Part shown: positions 33,531-43,208 of the stretch, one piece after another
Layout: each line of letters begins with the position of its first letter
How positions within the stretch are numbered: position 1 is the stretch's first letter
Assembly (NCBI RefSeq): GCF_963082655.1
Contig: NC_081553.1
Span: forward strand, 65,361,341 to 65,425,340
Length of the DNA stretch: 64,000 bases
Direction of reading: 5' to 3'
DNA from: Stomoxys calcitrans
Taxonomy: Eukaryota > Arthropoda > Insecta > Diptera > Muscidae
Translations under genes and position numbers: made by a program
The notes under the pieces: generated by a model
Database searches by the model: none
The model's input: only the letters and a program-made list of their open reading frames with translations
What the model was told of the DNA's origin: nothing

Positions 33531-34725
33531 TATGGTTCATACGTCGCCTATATTCTCCGTTAACGCAATCTGGTCCATATATTCTACGAAGAATCTTTCT
33601 CTCAAATACTCCAAGCACTGCCTCATCTGCTTTCACAAGTACCCATGCTTCAGAAGCATATAACAGCACGGGTAGTATCAGTGTCTTGTAAAGTGTAGTC
33701 TTCGTCTGTCGAGAGGTGGCCTTGTTTCTAAACTGCTTACTTAGTCCAAAGTAGCATCTGTTTGCCAGTATTATTCTTCGCTTTATCTCAAAACTGGTGT
33801 CATTCGTTTCGGTTACTGCGGTGCCGAGGTAGATAAAGTTACTGACTATCTCAAAGTTGTGCTTCCCAACTTTCTCCATTTTCTATATCTGCTCGGTTGT
33901 GCAAAGCTTTTTGGGAGTTGAAACCATCCATTTCGTCTTATCTCCATTTACTGCCAGACCTATTTTCACTGACTCTCTTTCGATTCTTTCAAAGGCTGCA
34001 GTTACTGCTTCCGGTGACCGACCTATCGATGTTGTCGGCATAGGCGAGTAACATGTGCTCTCTTGTGATTAGTGTGCCATATCAATTCACATCTGCATCT
34101 CGTATAATCTTCTCTAGCAAGATATTAAAGAGATCACACCATAGGCTGTCTCCTTGTCTGAAACCTCCTTTGGTATTAAATAGTTCGGATTCTTTCTTTC
34201 CTATTCTTACTGAGCAACGCATATCAGCAAGTGTCATCCTGCAGAGTCTTATTTTGCAGGGATACCAAACTTAGACATGGCTTGAAATACCTTTGAAAAG
34301 TTGTATCGAAGGCGGCTTTGTAGTCAACAAAGAGATGGTAGGTGTTAATTTGTCCTTCTCGAGTCTTTTCCAGAATTTGGCGCAGTGTGAATATCTGGTC
34401 TAGGGTGGATTTACCTGGTCTAAAACCGCATTGATAGGGCCCAATTATCTCATTGACTTTAGGTTTCAATCTTTCACACAGTACGCTCGAGAGTGTCTTG
34501 TATGCGATGGGGAGGAGACTTATTCCTCTGTAGTTGGCACATTCCGTCTTGTCTCCTTTCTTGTGTACGGGACATAGTATGCTGAGATTCCAATAATCGG
34601 GTAGACGTTCTTCTAGCCAGATTGCGCAGATAAGCTGATGCCTACGCTTAATCAGCATGTTGCCTCCGGTCTTAAATAGTTCAGCGGGTAACCCGTCGGC
34701 TCTTGCTGCCTTGTTGTTCTTTAGT
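33531..34725 (-). pseudogene. RTE-like LINE reverse transcriptase, decayed
   Basis: Pieces in order on the minus strand: NNKAAGADGLPAELFK (near 34720), ANYRGISLLPIAYKTLSSVL, GPYQCGFRPGKSTLDQIFTL, LFVDYKAAFD (motif A), KGGFRQGDSLWCDLFNILLE (motif B), and LLAYADNID where motif C should be YADD. An in-frame TGA lies between motifs B and C. A later piece holds NFIYLGTAVTETND and LPVLLYASEAWVL. The FRPGKSTxDQIF and ISLLPIAYK signatures are typical of RTE-type LINEs. The catalytic Asp to Asn change and stops make it inactive. Its 3' end is truncated against the LOA-like fragment. Confidence 0.75.
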
Positions 34726-34993
34726 CAGGTTATCATAGGCAGGTGCTCAATGAAATAAGAGGTTATCATTGGCATGACAAAGTGACGCAATAGAAGTGCC
34801 CAGCAAACTTCTTCATAAATTGCAAATTTGCCCACGAAATTGCATTAAGGATCATCGTAAATAATTTTCCTACATCAAAAAGTGGTGTCGCATTAAAGCT
34901 ATGGTGCAATACTAAGGGAATCTTTTTTAAAAGCCGGGTCCGAACAGCGTGCCGCAGAGCGACAGGCCTTAGTCGTTAGTAGTTGTAAAAGTG
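34726..34993. other. Unclassified DNA with a degenerate SINE remnant
   Basis: 34815-34966 resembles a decayed SINE in reverse: AAATTGCAAATTTGCCCACG, GTGGTGTCGCATTAAAGC and CGAACAGCGTGCCGCAGAGC, in scrambled condition. The rest is unrecognised. Confidence 0.4.
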
Positions 34994-35005
34994 TAATCAC
35001 CACTG

Positions 35006-35327
35006 TGGTGGAGGCCACCGTAGCGCAGAGGTTAGCATGTCCGCTTGTGACGCTGAACGCCTGGTTTCGAATCCTGGCAAGAACATCAGAAGCAAAATTT
35101 CGGCGGTGGTTATCCCCTCCAAGTGCTCGCAACATTTGTGAGGTACTATGCCATGTTTAAACTTCTCCCCGAAGAGGTGTCGCACTGCGGCACGCCGTTC
35201 GAACTCGGCTATAAAAAGGAGGCTGCTTATCATTGAGCTTAACCTTGAATCGGACAGCACTCAGTGATATGTGAGAAGTTTGCCCCAATTCCTTAGAGGA
35301 CTGTTCATGGGCAAATTTGGATTTGCA
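35006..35327 (+). mobile_element. Full-length SINE with 12-bp target duplication
   Basis: The head GGAGGCCACCGTAGCGCAGA (A box GTAGCGCAGAGG) is followed by the B box TTTCGAATCC near 35073 and the central segments. The end is GGGCAAATTTGGATTTGCA. Identical TAATCACCACTG copies flank it at 34994-35005 and 35328-35339. It is the best reference for a complete element in this window, about 320 bp. Confidence 0.93.
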
Positions 35328-35398
35328 TAATCACCACTGCAAAACTCTTTTTGATATTCTTCAGAGGATTTAAGCCTTAAAATTTTATTTAAAAAATA

Positions 35399-35635
35399 TT
35401 GGGTTGCCCAAAAAGTAATTGCGGATTTTTTTAAAAGAAATTAAATGCATTTTTAATAAAACTTAGAATGGATTTTAATCAAATATACTTTTTTACACTT
35501 TTTTTCTAAAGTAAGCTAAAAGTAACAGCTGATAACTGACAGAAGAAAGAATGCAATTACAGAGTCACAAGCTGTGAAAAAATTTGTCAACGCCGACTAA
35601 ATAAAAAGTCCCCAATTACTTTTTGGGCAACCCAA
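35399..35635 (-). mobile_element. Mariner-type MITE, copy 3 (237 bp)
   Basis: Terminal repeats TTGGGTTGCCCAAAAAGTAA on both sides, with TA at 35397-35398 and 35636-35637. The internal order is reversed relative to copies 1 and 2. The right terminal repeat has a few changes (AAAAAGTCCCCAATTAC). Confidence 0.93.
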
Positions 35636-35639
35636 TATT

Positions 35640-36443
35640 TTTTTTAATTTTTCAATTCTTGCTTTAAATTTAAACCTCAATACGACATCTGCATTGGTTT
35701 AGATACTAAAAAGCAAAATAAAATCGATGCAGCCTTTTCGGCCACAACCAATGCCACTGTTTTAACATTTTAGCGGTCCAGTGACACGTTTGCACATTCT
35801 CCTATTTTTTGGTTTTTTTTTTTTTTTGTGCTTAACAAACGCCAAACGACAAACGAATGCAGAAAATTGTTCTCCAAGCTCTGTATAATGGATGAAATAA
35901 ATTTGGCCAATAACAAAACAAAAATTGCTTTAATGTTAGCAATGAGACCAGCAGCAACAACACCAACAAAAAAATGTGAAAATATATCTCACCAGGTGCG
36001 ACACGACAAATGGCCTACTTTAATCTCCTGCTCCTCAACAAAACAAAGTCCTTGTTTTTATGCTTCACCAGACCGGGGCATGGACAAGCAAACCAGCCAA
36101 CCAACCAACCATCCAATCGAGCAACCATTCAAGCAACAAAGATTTGCTCATTTGTTCTGGTTGTAGTTTTGTGTTGTTTTGCTTTGTTGAGAACGTTTCA
36201 ATATCGAAATAACTCGACCATTGAGTTTTTCAATTGAGTTTATAATTTATTCCATTCGCCATAAATAGATTCTGTGTAATTGAATCATTGGCCCTAATTT
36301 GCATGACCTGACCATCATCATCATCATCCTCTACCACATTATAGCCTTCGTTCTAGTAGTTGGTGTTGTTGTTTTTGTTAGATCGTCCTTGTCGGAGTTG
36401 CTGTTGCTGGCATGACCGTTGTTATGGCGCTAGCCATACTTAC
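35640..36443. other. Unique AT-rich DNA
   Basis: No repeat family. A frame at 35828-36166 (+) has no domain and is rich in N, T, Q and P. (ATC)n occurs near 36312. It lies on the downstream side of the candidate exon at 36444-36522. Confidence 0.4.
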
Positions 36444-36522
36444 CAATTTCAGTTAATTGCTTACGCTGCTCAAGTGATTTGGTGAACAACTTTGGCATTG
36501 CTGCTTTTTTTTCCGAGTTTTT
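36444..36522 (-). CDS. Candidate coding exon, gene not recognised
   Basis: On the minus strand an acceptor-like TTTCTAAGTAGGAGGTTTCAG ends at 36523. Open sequence follows, with an ATG at 36498 (MPKLFTKSLEQRKQLTEI). A strong donor ATTG|GTAAGTATG then lies at the 36444/36443 border. If coding continues from upstream, the frame also includes KNSEKKAA before the Met. It is basic and helix-prone, in non-repetitive DNA. The frame stops just past the donor, as expected for an exon. There is no homology I can name. It is short and could be chance. Confidence 0.32.
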
Positions 36523-36687
36523 CTGAAACCTCCTACTTAGAAAGGAAGAATGCTCTCGCCATCATTTGATTTGTAAAACCTCAAAGTTTTGATATGAGAT
36601 TAATAAATGATTAATTGAATCTAATGCGTTTGGTAATATTGGTACGGCTATACAAATTGAACACTCGAGAGGTTTATATGGGAGCTA

Positions 36688-36924
36688 TTGGGTTGCCCAA
36701 AAAGTAATTGCGGATTTTTTAAAAGAAAATAAATACATTTTTAATAAAACTTAAAATGAACTTTAATCAAATATACTTTTTTTACACTTTTTTTCTAAAG
36801 CAAGCTAACAGTAACAGCTGATAACTGACAGAAGAAAGAATGCAATTACAGAGCCAAAAGCTGTGAAAAAATTTGTCAACGCCGACTATATGAAAAATCC
36901 GCAATTACTTTTTGGGCAACCCAA
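36688..36924 (-). mobile_element. Mariner-type MITE, copy 4 (237 bp)
   Basis: Perfect TTGGGTTGCCCAAAAAGTAA ends with TA at 36686-36687 and 36925-36926. It is inserted in a family A fragment (GTTTATATGGGAGCTA on the left, TATATACGGTTGTAGACCG on the right). It is nearly identical to copy 3 inside. Confidence 0.94.
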
Positions 36925-37027
36925 TATATACGGTTGTAGACCGATTTCAGCCATGTTTGGCATGATTGTTGGCAGTCAGAGGAAAATACTATGGCCCAAA
37001 TTTTAGTCAATCGGATAATAAACAAAT

Positions 37028-37304
37028 GGCGCAGAGGTTAGCATGTCCACCTATGTCTCTGAATGCCTGGGTTCGAATAATTTTCAACGGTGATTATCCC
37101 CTACAAATGCAGGCGAAATTTGTGATGTACTATGCCATGTGAAAACTTTTCTCCAGAAAGGTATCGCACTGTGGCATGCCGTTTAAAATCGGCTTAAAAA
37201 GGAGGCCGCTCTTCATTGAGCTTAAATTTGAATCGCACTGCACTCATTGATATGTGAGAAGTTTGCCTCTGTTCTTAAATGAAATGTTCATTGCCAAATT
37301 TGCC
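37028..37304 (+). mobile_element. SINE copy, decayed
   Basis: GCGCAGAGGTTAGCATG and GGGTTCGAATAATTTTCAACGG show the A and B boxes, with a short deletion just after the B box. The GTATCGCACTGTGGCATGCC and TGAGAAGTTTGCCTCTG segments follow. The end is CATTGCCAAATTTGCC. It lies in family A sequence. Confidence 0.8.
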
Positions 37305-37393
37305 ATCGGTAGATCGGTTCCAAAAGCTTCCAACCCACATACATCAATGAGAAGTACTTGTGAAAATTTCAAGCGCCTAGCTTTACTTCTTCG

Positions 37394-37525
37394 TACCTCA
37401 CAAATGTTGCCAGCATTAGGAGGGGAAAACCTTCGCTGAAAATTTGTTCTGATGGTCTCGTCAGGAATCGAACCCGGGCGTTCAGCGTCATAGGCGGACA
37501 TGCTAAACTCTGCGCTACGGTGGCC
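37394..37525 (-). mobile_element. SINE 5' half, opposite strand
   Basis: The head is in reverse: CTCTGCGCTACGGTGGCC, with B box AATCGAACCCGGGCG and CAGCATTAGGAGGGG. Only the first 130 bp of the family are present. It faces the copy at 37028-37304, giving an inverted pair. Confidence 0.8.
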
Positions 37526-38548
37526 TTGGGTCGTAGGCGCAGGAAAAGGTGGAATTTTGTGATATTCGTACGTTTAGGTACTAAAAAGTACCAAAAACTA
37601 CGAAATGGTACACCTTTGCCCAGAGCGAACGGATTGGGCTAAAATAATGTTCTTGGGCTCAATTAAATTTTCAAGTTTCGAAAATCGTACCGAAAGTGGG
37701 AGGTATAGTACGTTTAGTACCGCAATTGGTACTATTTGGTACTTTCTTTGTAAATTGAAGTAGAGCTCTGAATTTTGGAACCTAGGTACACTATGGCAAC
37801 CTAAATTGAGCGACTATAAGAGTTTTTGAAAATTTGCATATTATGGTACTAAAAACAGTACCAAAAAGGTACGAAATGGATGAAATTTGTGCGGAGCGGA
37901 TAGATAGAATTTTGAAATTTTACTTAAAAGACATCTGGTGCTAAAGGATGAGAGCGAAAAGAAAAAAATTATAAATAGATCTGGAAACGGGAGAAAACGT
38001 ACCTTTAGTACCGCACATAGAACCATTTGGTACTTTCTTTACAGGTGGATCTAGAGGTCTGAAATTTGGCATGTAGGTACAACTAGAATATATATGATGG
38101 GTGACTACGATCTTTTTACAATTCGTACATTTTGGTACCAATATTGGTACTTTTTGTGCAGATGGAGCTAGAGGTCTGAAATTTGGCGTGTAGATAAACT
38201 TAGAAATATATGATGGTCTGTTAATGATCTACTCACCATTCACACATATTTGGTACCAATTTGGTACTTTCTTCATAGATGGAGCTAGGGACTGGAATTT
38301 GGCATGTGGGTATAACTAGGAAATATATAATGGGTGACTACGATCCTTTTACAATTCGTACATTTTGGTACCAATATTGGTACCATGTGGTACTTTTTGT
38401 GCAGATTGAGCTAGAGGTCTGAAATTTGGCGTGTAGGTAAGATCTACTCACCATGCACACATTTTTGGTACCAATTTGGTACCATTTGGTACTTTCTCCA
38501 TAGATGGAGCTAGGATCTGGAATTTGGCATGTTGTTACAACTAAGAAA
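37526..38548. repeat. Family F tandem repeats rich in GGTACC
   Basis: Units of about 120-150 bp carry TTTGGTACCAATATTGGTAC, GATGGAGCTAGAGGTCTG, AAATTTGGCATGTAGGTA and ATATATGATGGGTGACTAC. It has no link to families A, B, D or G. A related patch may exist at 9370-9520. The last unit is interrupted by the transposon at 38551. Confidence 0.65.
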
Positions 38549-38550
38549 TA

Positions 38551-39134
38551 AAGGGTGATTTTTTTGAGGTTAGGATTTTCATGCATTAGTATTTGACAGA
38601 TCACGTGGGATTTCAGACATGGTGTCAAAGAGAAAGATGCTCAGTATGCTTTGACATTTCATCATGAATAGACTTACTAACGAGCAACGCTTGCAAATCA
38701 TTTTCAGTGAAATCATTTTCAGTGAATCGACAAATTTTGTTCAGCGATGAGGCTCATTTCTGGTTGAATGGCTACGTAAATAAGCAAAATTGCCGCATTT
38801 GGAGTGAAGAGCAACCAGAAGCCGTTCAAGAACTGCCCATGCATCCCGAAATATGCACTGTTTGGTGTGGTTTGTACGCTGGTGGAATTATTGGACCGTA
38901 TTTTTTCAAAGATGCTGTTGGACGCAACGTTACGGTGAATGAACACATTTCGAACCAAACACTGATTTTGGTAATAAAATTCAATGATTTGCAAGTGTTG
39001 CTCGTTAGTAAGTCTATTCATGATGAAATGTCAAAGCATACTGAGCATCTTTCTCTTTGACACCATGTCTGAAATCCCACGTGATCTGTCAAATGCTAAT
39101 GCATGAAAATCCTAACCTCAAAAAAATCACCCTT
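38551..39134 (+). mobile_element. Foldback Tc1/mariner derivative, copy 1
   Basis: The ends AAGGGTGATTTTTTTGAGG lie in inverted orientation with TA on both sides (38549-38550, 39135-39136). The inverted repeats extend about 150 bp inward and include the first codons of the transposase (MNRLTNEQRLQII) on both arms. The core (38737-38940, +) codes for LFSDEAHFWLNGYVNKQNC, then VWCGLYAGGIIGPYFFKDA, the part around the second catalytic Asp of DDE/D transposases. The first and third catalytic regions are absent, so it is non-autonomous. Confidence 0.88.
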
Positions 39135-42100
39135 TATATGATTGGTGACTAAATTTGTTTATTTGTGTGCTCCTTATAGACTCAAAAACGGCTGAACCGA
39201 TTTTCTTGAAATTCAATCACTGATGGTACATAATGATCCCGTGGGGAAAATAGAGTACTAAATTTTTTCATATATGAAGGGGGAGCGGACCCTCCCCTTT
39301 ACCCTAATTTTAAGAACTAGGGAGATGGGTTTCGGAGATGGGTTGTGCGATTTACGTAAAATTTTGTGTGCTGTCTTTCAGTAACCTAAAAATAAATGTT
39401 GGTATCCAAATTTTGGATGGGGTACATAAGGGGGCCGCCCCACCCTCTAAAACTACTAAATATATATTTAGACCAAACGCGGCAATATGGGACTCAAATG
39501 AAAGGTATTTAGGATAAGAAAACGTATCTGATATCCAATTGTTGGACCAAGTGTTAGGGGGACCACTCCAACCCTTAAAACACCCCAAATTCGGATATAT
39601 TTACCGACCATGGCGCTATGGGACTCAATTGAAAGGTATTTGCGAGTAGAATACGAATCTGATATCCAAATGTGGGACCAAGTTTCTGGGACCAAACAGG
39701 ACTCATTTACTGACCATGGCAATATGGGGCTTAAATAAAAGGTATTTGAGTGTAGAATACGTATCTGATATCCAAATGTGAGGCCAAGTTTTTGAGGGGC
39801 CGCGCCTACAAAAAACACCCCCCAAAGGGGTCAAATTTACGACCATAGCAATATGGGGCTCAAATGAAAGGTCTTTGGGAGTAAAACACGAATTTGATAT
39901 CAATATTCGGGTAAAGTGTCTATGGGGCCATGCCACCCCCATAACCCCACCCATATAGGACTTATTTACTGACCATGGCAATATGGGACTTCAATAAAAT
40001 GTGTTTGAGTGTAGAATACGAATCTGATATCCAAATGAGGGGTCAAGTTTTTGGGGAACCGCCCCTACCAAAAACACCCCCCAAAGAGGAAGAATTTATG
40101 ACCATAGCAATGTGAGGCTCAAATGAAAGGTCTTTGGGAGTAAAACACGAATTTGATATCAATATTCGGGTAAAGTGTCTATGGGGCCATGCCACCCCCA
40201 TAACACCACTCATATAGGACGTATTTGCTGACCTTTGCAATAAGGGGCTCAAATAAGAGGTATTTTAGAGTAGAACACGAATATGATATATAATTTCAAG
40301 GCCAAGTCAATGATTGGCCGCCCCAACTACCAAAACACCCTCAAACCGGTCATGTTTGCCGACTATGAAAATGAAAGGTATTTGAGAGTAGACCACGAAT
40401 TTGATATCAACATTCGGGACCAACTGTCTAGGGGACGTCCCACCACCATAACAAACCACAATTAGCACGTATTTTCTCACCAAGACAATTTGGGTCTTCA
40501 AGACAGTGGAGCTCGATATGGATAGTTTTTGGGGCCCATACCCAAACCGGACATATTGCTGAGTTTTGCAATAAGGGATTTAAATGAAAGGTTTTTGAGA
40601 TTAGAAAACGAATTTGATATCTAATTTCAAGACCATTGTGGGGTTCAAATAAATTATATATAGATACATGATATGGGGTTCAAATAAATGATGCATAGAT
40701 ATATGAGAATAGAGCACGGTGCTGATATACTTTCAGGGCTTAGTGCTTGGGGGACCACCCCAATACCCAAAACACCCCTAAATCGGGTATATTTACCGAC
40801 CATGTCAATTTGGGGCTCATATGAAAGGTGTTGGGGAGTAGAGCATGACATTGATACCCACTTTCGGGACCAATTTTCTGAAGGTCTACCCCTTTCCCAA
40901 AATACCCCACAAACAGCAATTTTTTAGTGACCATCACAATATGGAGCTCAAAAAAAAGTATTTGGGAGTAGAATACGAATATCCAAATGTGGGACCCTGT
41001 ATTTGGGGCACCGCTTTTTCCCCAAAAACCCTCCAAAAGGTAAAAATTTGCCGACCATGCCAATTTGTTGCTCACATGAAAGGTATTTGAGATTAGAAAA
41101 CGAATTTGATAACCAATTTTGGGTCCAAGTGTTTGGGGGACGCCTCATCCTAAAACTCTACATAAACCAATATTGGGTCCAAATAAAGGGTATTTGAGAC
41201 AACAGCACGATGCTGATATTTTTTCAGGGCCAAGTTTCTAGGAGACCCGAAAACCCCGAAAACACTCCTAGATCGATATTTTTAGAATGGCATTAAACCC
41301 GCCGAACGAATTCATAGACCAATTAAGACAATATGGGATTCAGATAAAGGCAGTTATATTGTTATACTGTTATTTTTTATTTTCGTAGCATGATTGTTGT
41401 TGTTGTAGCAGTTTATTGTGTTCTATCTTTCGTCTGCTTGATTCTGTTGAGTGTCAAGACCCAGAAACTCTGAGACTAAGATGGGGTGGGTCTGGCCGGG
41501 CAGTTAAACAGTTGACGTGTATCGTGAGGTCCCTGGTTACAATCTGGACATACATCTTGCACGTCGGCATCAATCCTCGCTCTGTGGGAATTGTGGTGGC
41601 TGCATCTGCCGGAACGTAATTGAGCCAGAACTACTCTGGTTTGCCGGGCGAGGTCGATTTCTTCGGGTGCAATGGGTGGCGGTCGTTCTCCAAGGTAGCC
41701 AATTACCGCACCTTCTACCGTGTCTGCATGAATGTTGTTTAGACCCGCTTGATATGCCGCTTGATCTAGAGGTTCTCTCTTGTAGCGCTGAACCTCACGC
41801 TCTAGATCATATAGATCTACCTTAAGGCTTCTCAGCGGTAGATATCTAACCACAAGATGATGATTTGGATGGTTTCTGCGATAATAGCCCAAAAGGTATT
41901 GCTTACACAGCATGTAGTTGTCTTCGCACTGGTAGGATCTTTGTCTCCTGATGGAGGTGGTCCACATGAGAACTCCAATGGCAAGCGGTTGTACGCACCG
42001 GATTGACCCGATGGAATCTTCATCGGCAAGGTCTGCCGCCTCAGTGTACGTGTACGTGTTCGTAGCATGGTATTTCCCTAAAAGCTCTTTAATTGTGGAA

Positions 42101-42175
42101 AACAAATATTCCAAGGAAACTTTTGTTTCATATAGAGTAAAAGGAGGCGCAGCAGAGCGGGCCGGGTTCAGCTAG
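39135..42175 (+). mobile_element. Helitron-like element with family D array and a LINE insertion
   Basis: The 5' part is near 39150 (TTTGTTTATTTGTGTGCTCC, GACTCAAAAACGGCTGAACC). About 15 tandem units of roughly 125 bp follow (CAATATGGGACTCAAATGAA, CGAATTTGATATC, C-rich stretches). The 3' end GGGCCGGGTTCAGCTAG lies before T at 42159-42175, matching the end at 21358. A LINE fragment with its own target duplication lies at 41393-42058. No Rep/helicase is encoded. Confidence 0.6.
41393..42058 (-). mobile_element. 5'-truncated LINE insertion with 11-bp target duplication
   Basis: CATGCTACGAA (minus strand) flanks it at 42059-42069 and 41382-41392. The 3' tail is GCTACAACAACAACAAT rather than poly-A. 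It codes the C-terminal end of a LINE polyprotein: KCREPLDQ-type KREPLDQAAYQAGLNNIHAD, then QTRVVLAQLRSGRCS and a cysteine/histidine cluster, CPDCN-x6-H-x4-LFNCP, typical of jockey-group tails. The frame is open from 42114 to 41476, but the first 18-19 codons come from flanking DNA. Loss of the 5' part is the usual result of incomplete reverse transcription. Confidence 0.85.
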
Positions 42176-43035
42176 TATTCTACAAAACTGTCTTAATCGG
42201 TAGTATTGTTGTACTCACCTTATTATTTTAAGAATAAATCAATTTGTCATAGTTCTCTCTCGGATGTAGGGTATACCAAAATCACCTTTTCCCGCCTTTG
42301 GTCTTTACTTACTTTTTTTCCTTCAATTTCTCATTTGTTACGTTCTTTAGCCTTGAAGCACCCCATCGCCCCAGTGGTTGGAGTAAAAATCAAAACCATT
42401 GTGCACAATAAAGTTTCAATTCAATGGAGTTTTCAATTCAATTCAATTTTATTAAGTCAGTTTTTTTTTTTCTTTCTTTTTTTTATTGTTTTTGTGTGTT
42501 TATGAATTTAGTTTTTTTTTTCTTTTGTTCATTTTTCTTTCTTTTGTTTGTTAATTTACCGTAGCAGTTGGTTTTTTTTTTCATATAATTTTAAAAATTA
42601 ATATCACTAACAAGCTTTTTTTCAAATGTATTTTCAATTTAAACTATAATTTATTCACCGTTTTTTGTTTGTGTGTGTGTGTGTTTTTTGTTGCATTTCT
42701 TGCTGTTTTAGTTTCTCATATAGTTTTTTTTTTATTTAATTTATTTTGCAATAAATACCTTTTGTAATAGTTTATTCATATATTGCATGAGAAAATAGAT
42801 TTTCATCAAAAAAAATTAAAAGAAAAATTAATACAAAATTACAAAAAAAAAAAAAAAATAAATAATAACCAAGTAATACGATTTTATACGCGATTGCCAA
42901 TAGCTGAGCTGAGGTTGTCTGGAATTATTGGGGCAATAGAATATTGAGAGTTAAAAAACCATAACACTAAGATCTAAAGAATGAATGAAGGAAAAAATTA
43001 AAATTTTCTAAAAGAACTGAAATTTTTTTCCTGAT
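42176..43035. other. Unique AT-rich DNA, no gene seen
   Basis: T-tracts and a (GT)n run (42671-42684) dominate. A frame at 42206-42505 (+) is T-rich and hydrophobic by composition only. A-tract at 42843-42858. Confidence 0.45.
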
Positions 43036-43208
43036 ATGCAAATGCAAATTTTGCCCATGAACATTTCACTAAGGAACAGGGGCAAACTTATCACATATCA
43101 ATGAGTGCAGTCCGATTCAAGTTTGAACTCAATGATAAGGGGCCTCCTTTTTATAGCCGAGTTCGAACGGCGTGCCGTAGTGCGACACCTCTTTGCAGAG
43201 ATTTTTTA
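43036..43208 (-). mobile_element. SINE 3' half
   Basis: TGCAAATGCAAATTTTGCCC, AACTTATCACATATCAATGAG, GGGGCCTCCTTTTTATAGCC and GCGACACCTCTTTGCAGAG match the last half of the family in reverse. The head is missing; LINE sequence begins at once at 43209. Confidence 0.85.

Noticed and set aside
35018..35090. Possible true tRNA gene at SINE heads
   Set aside because: A and B boxes are present, but the anticodon arm and acceptor stem do not pair as in a tRNA, and the sequence continues into a conserved SINE body with target duplications.
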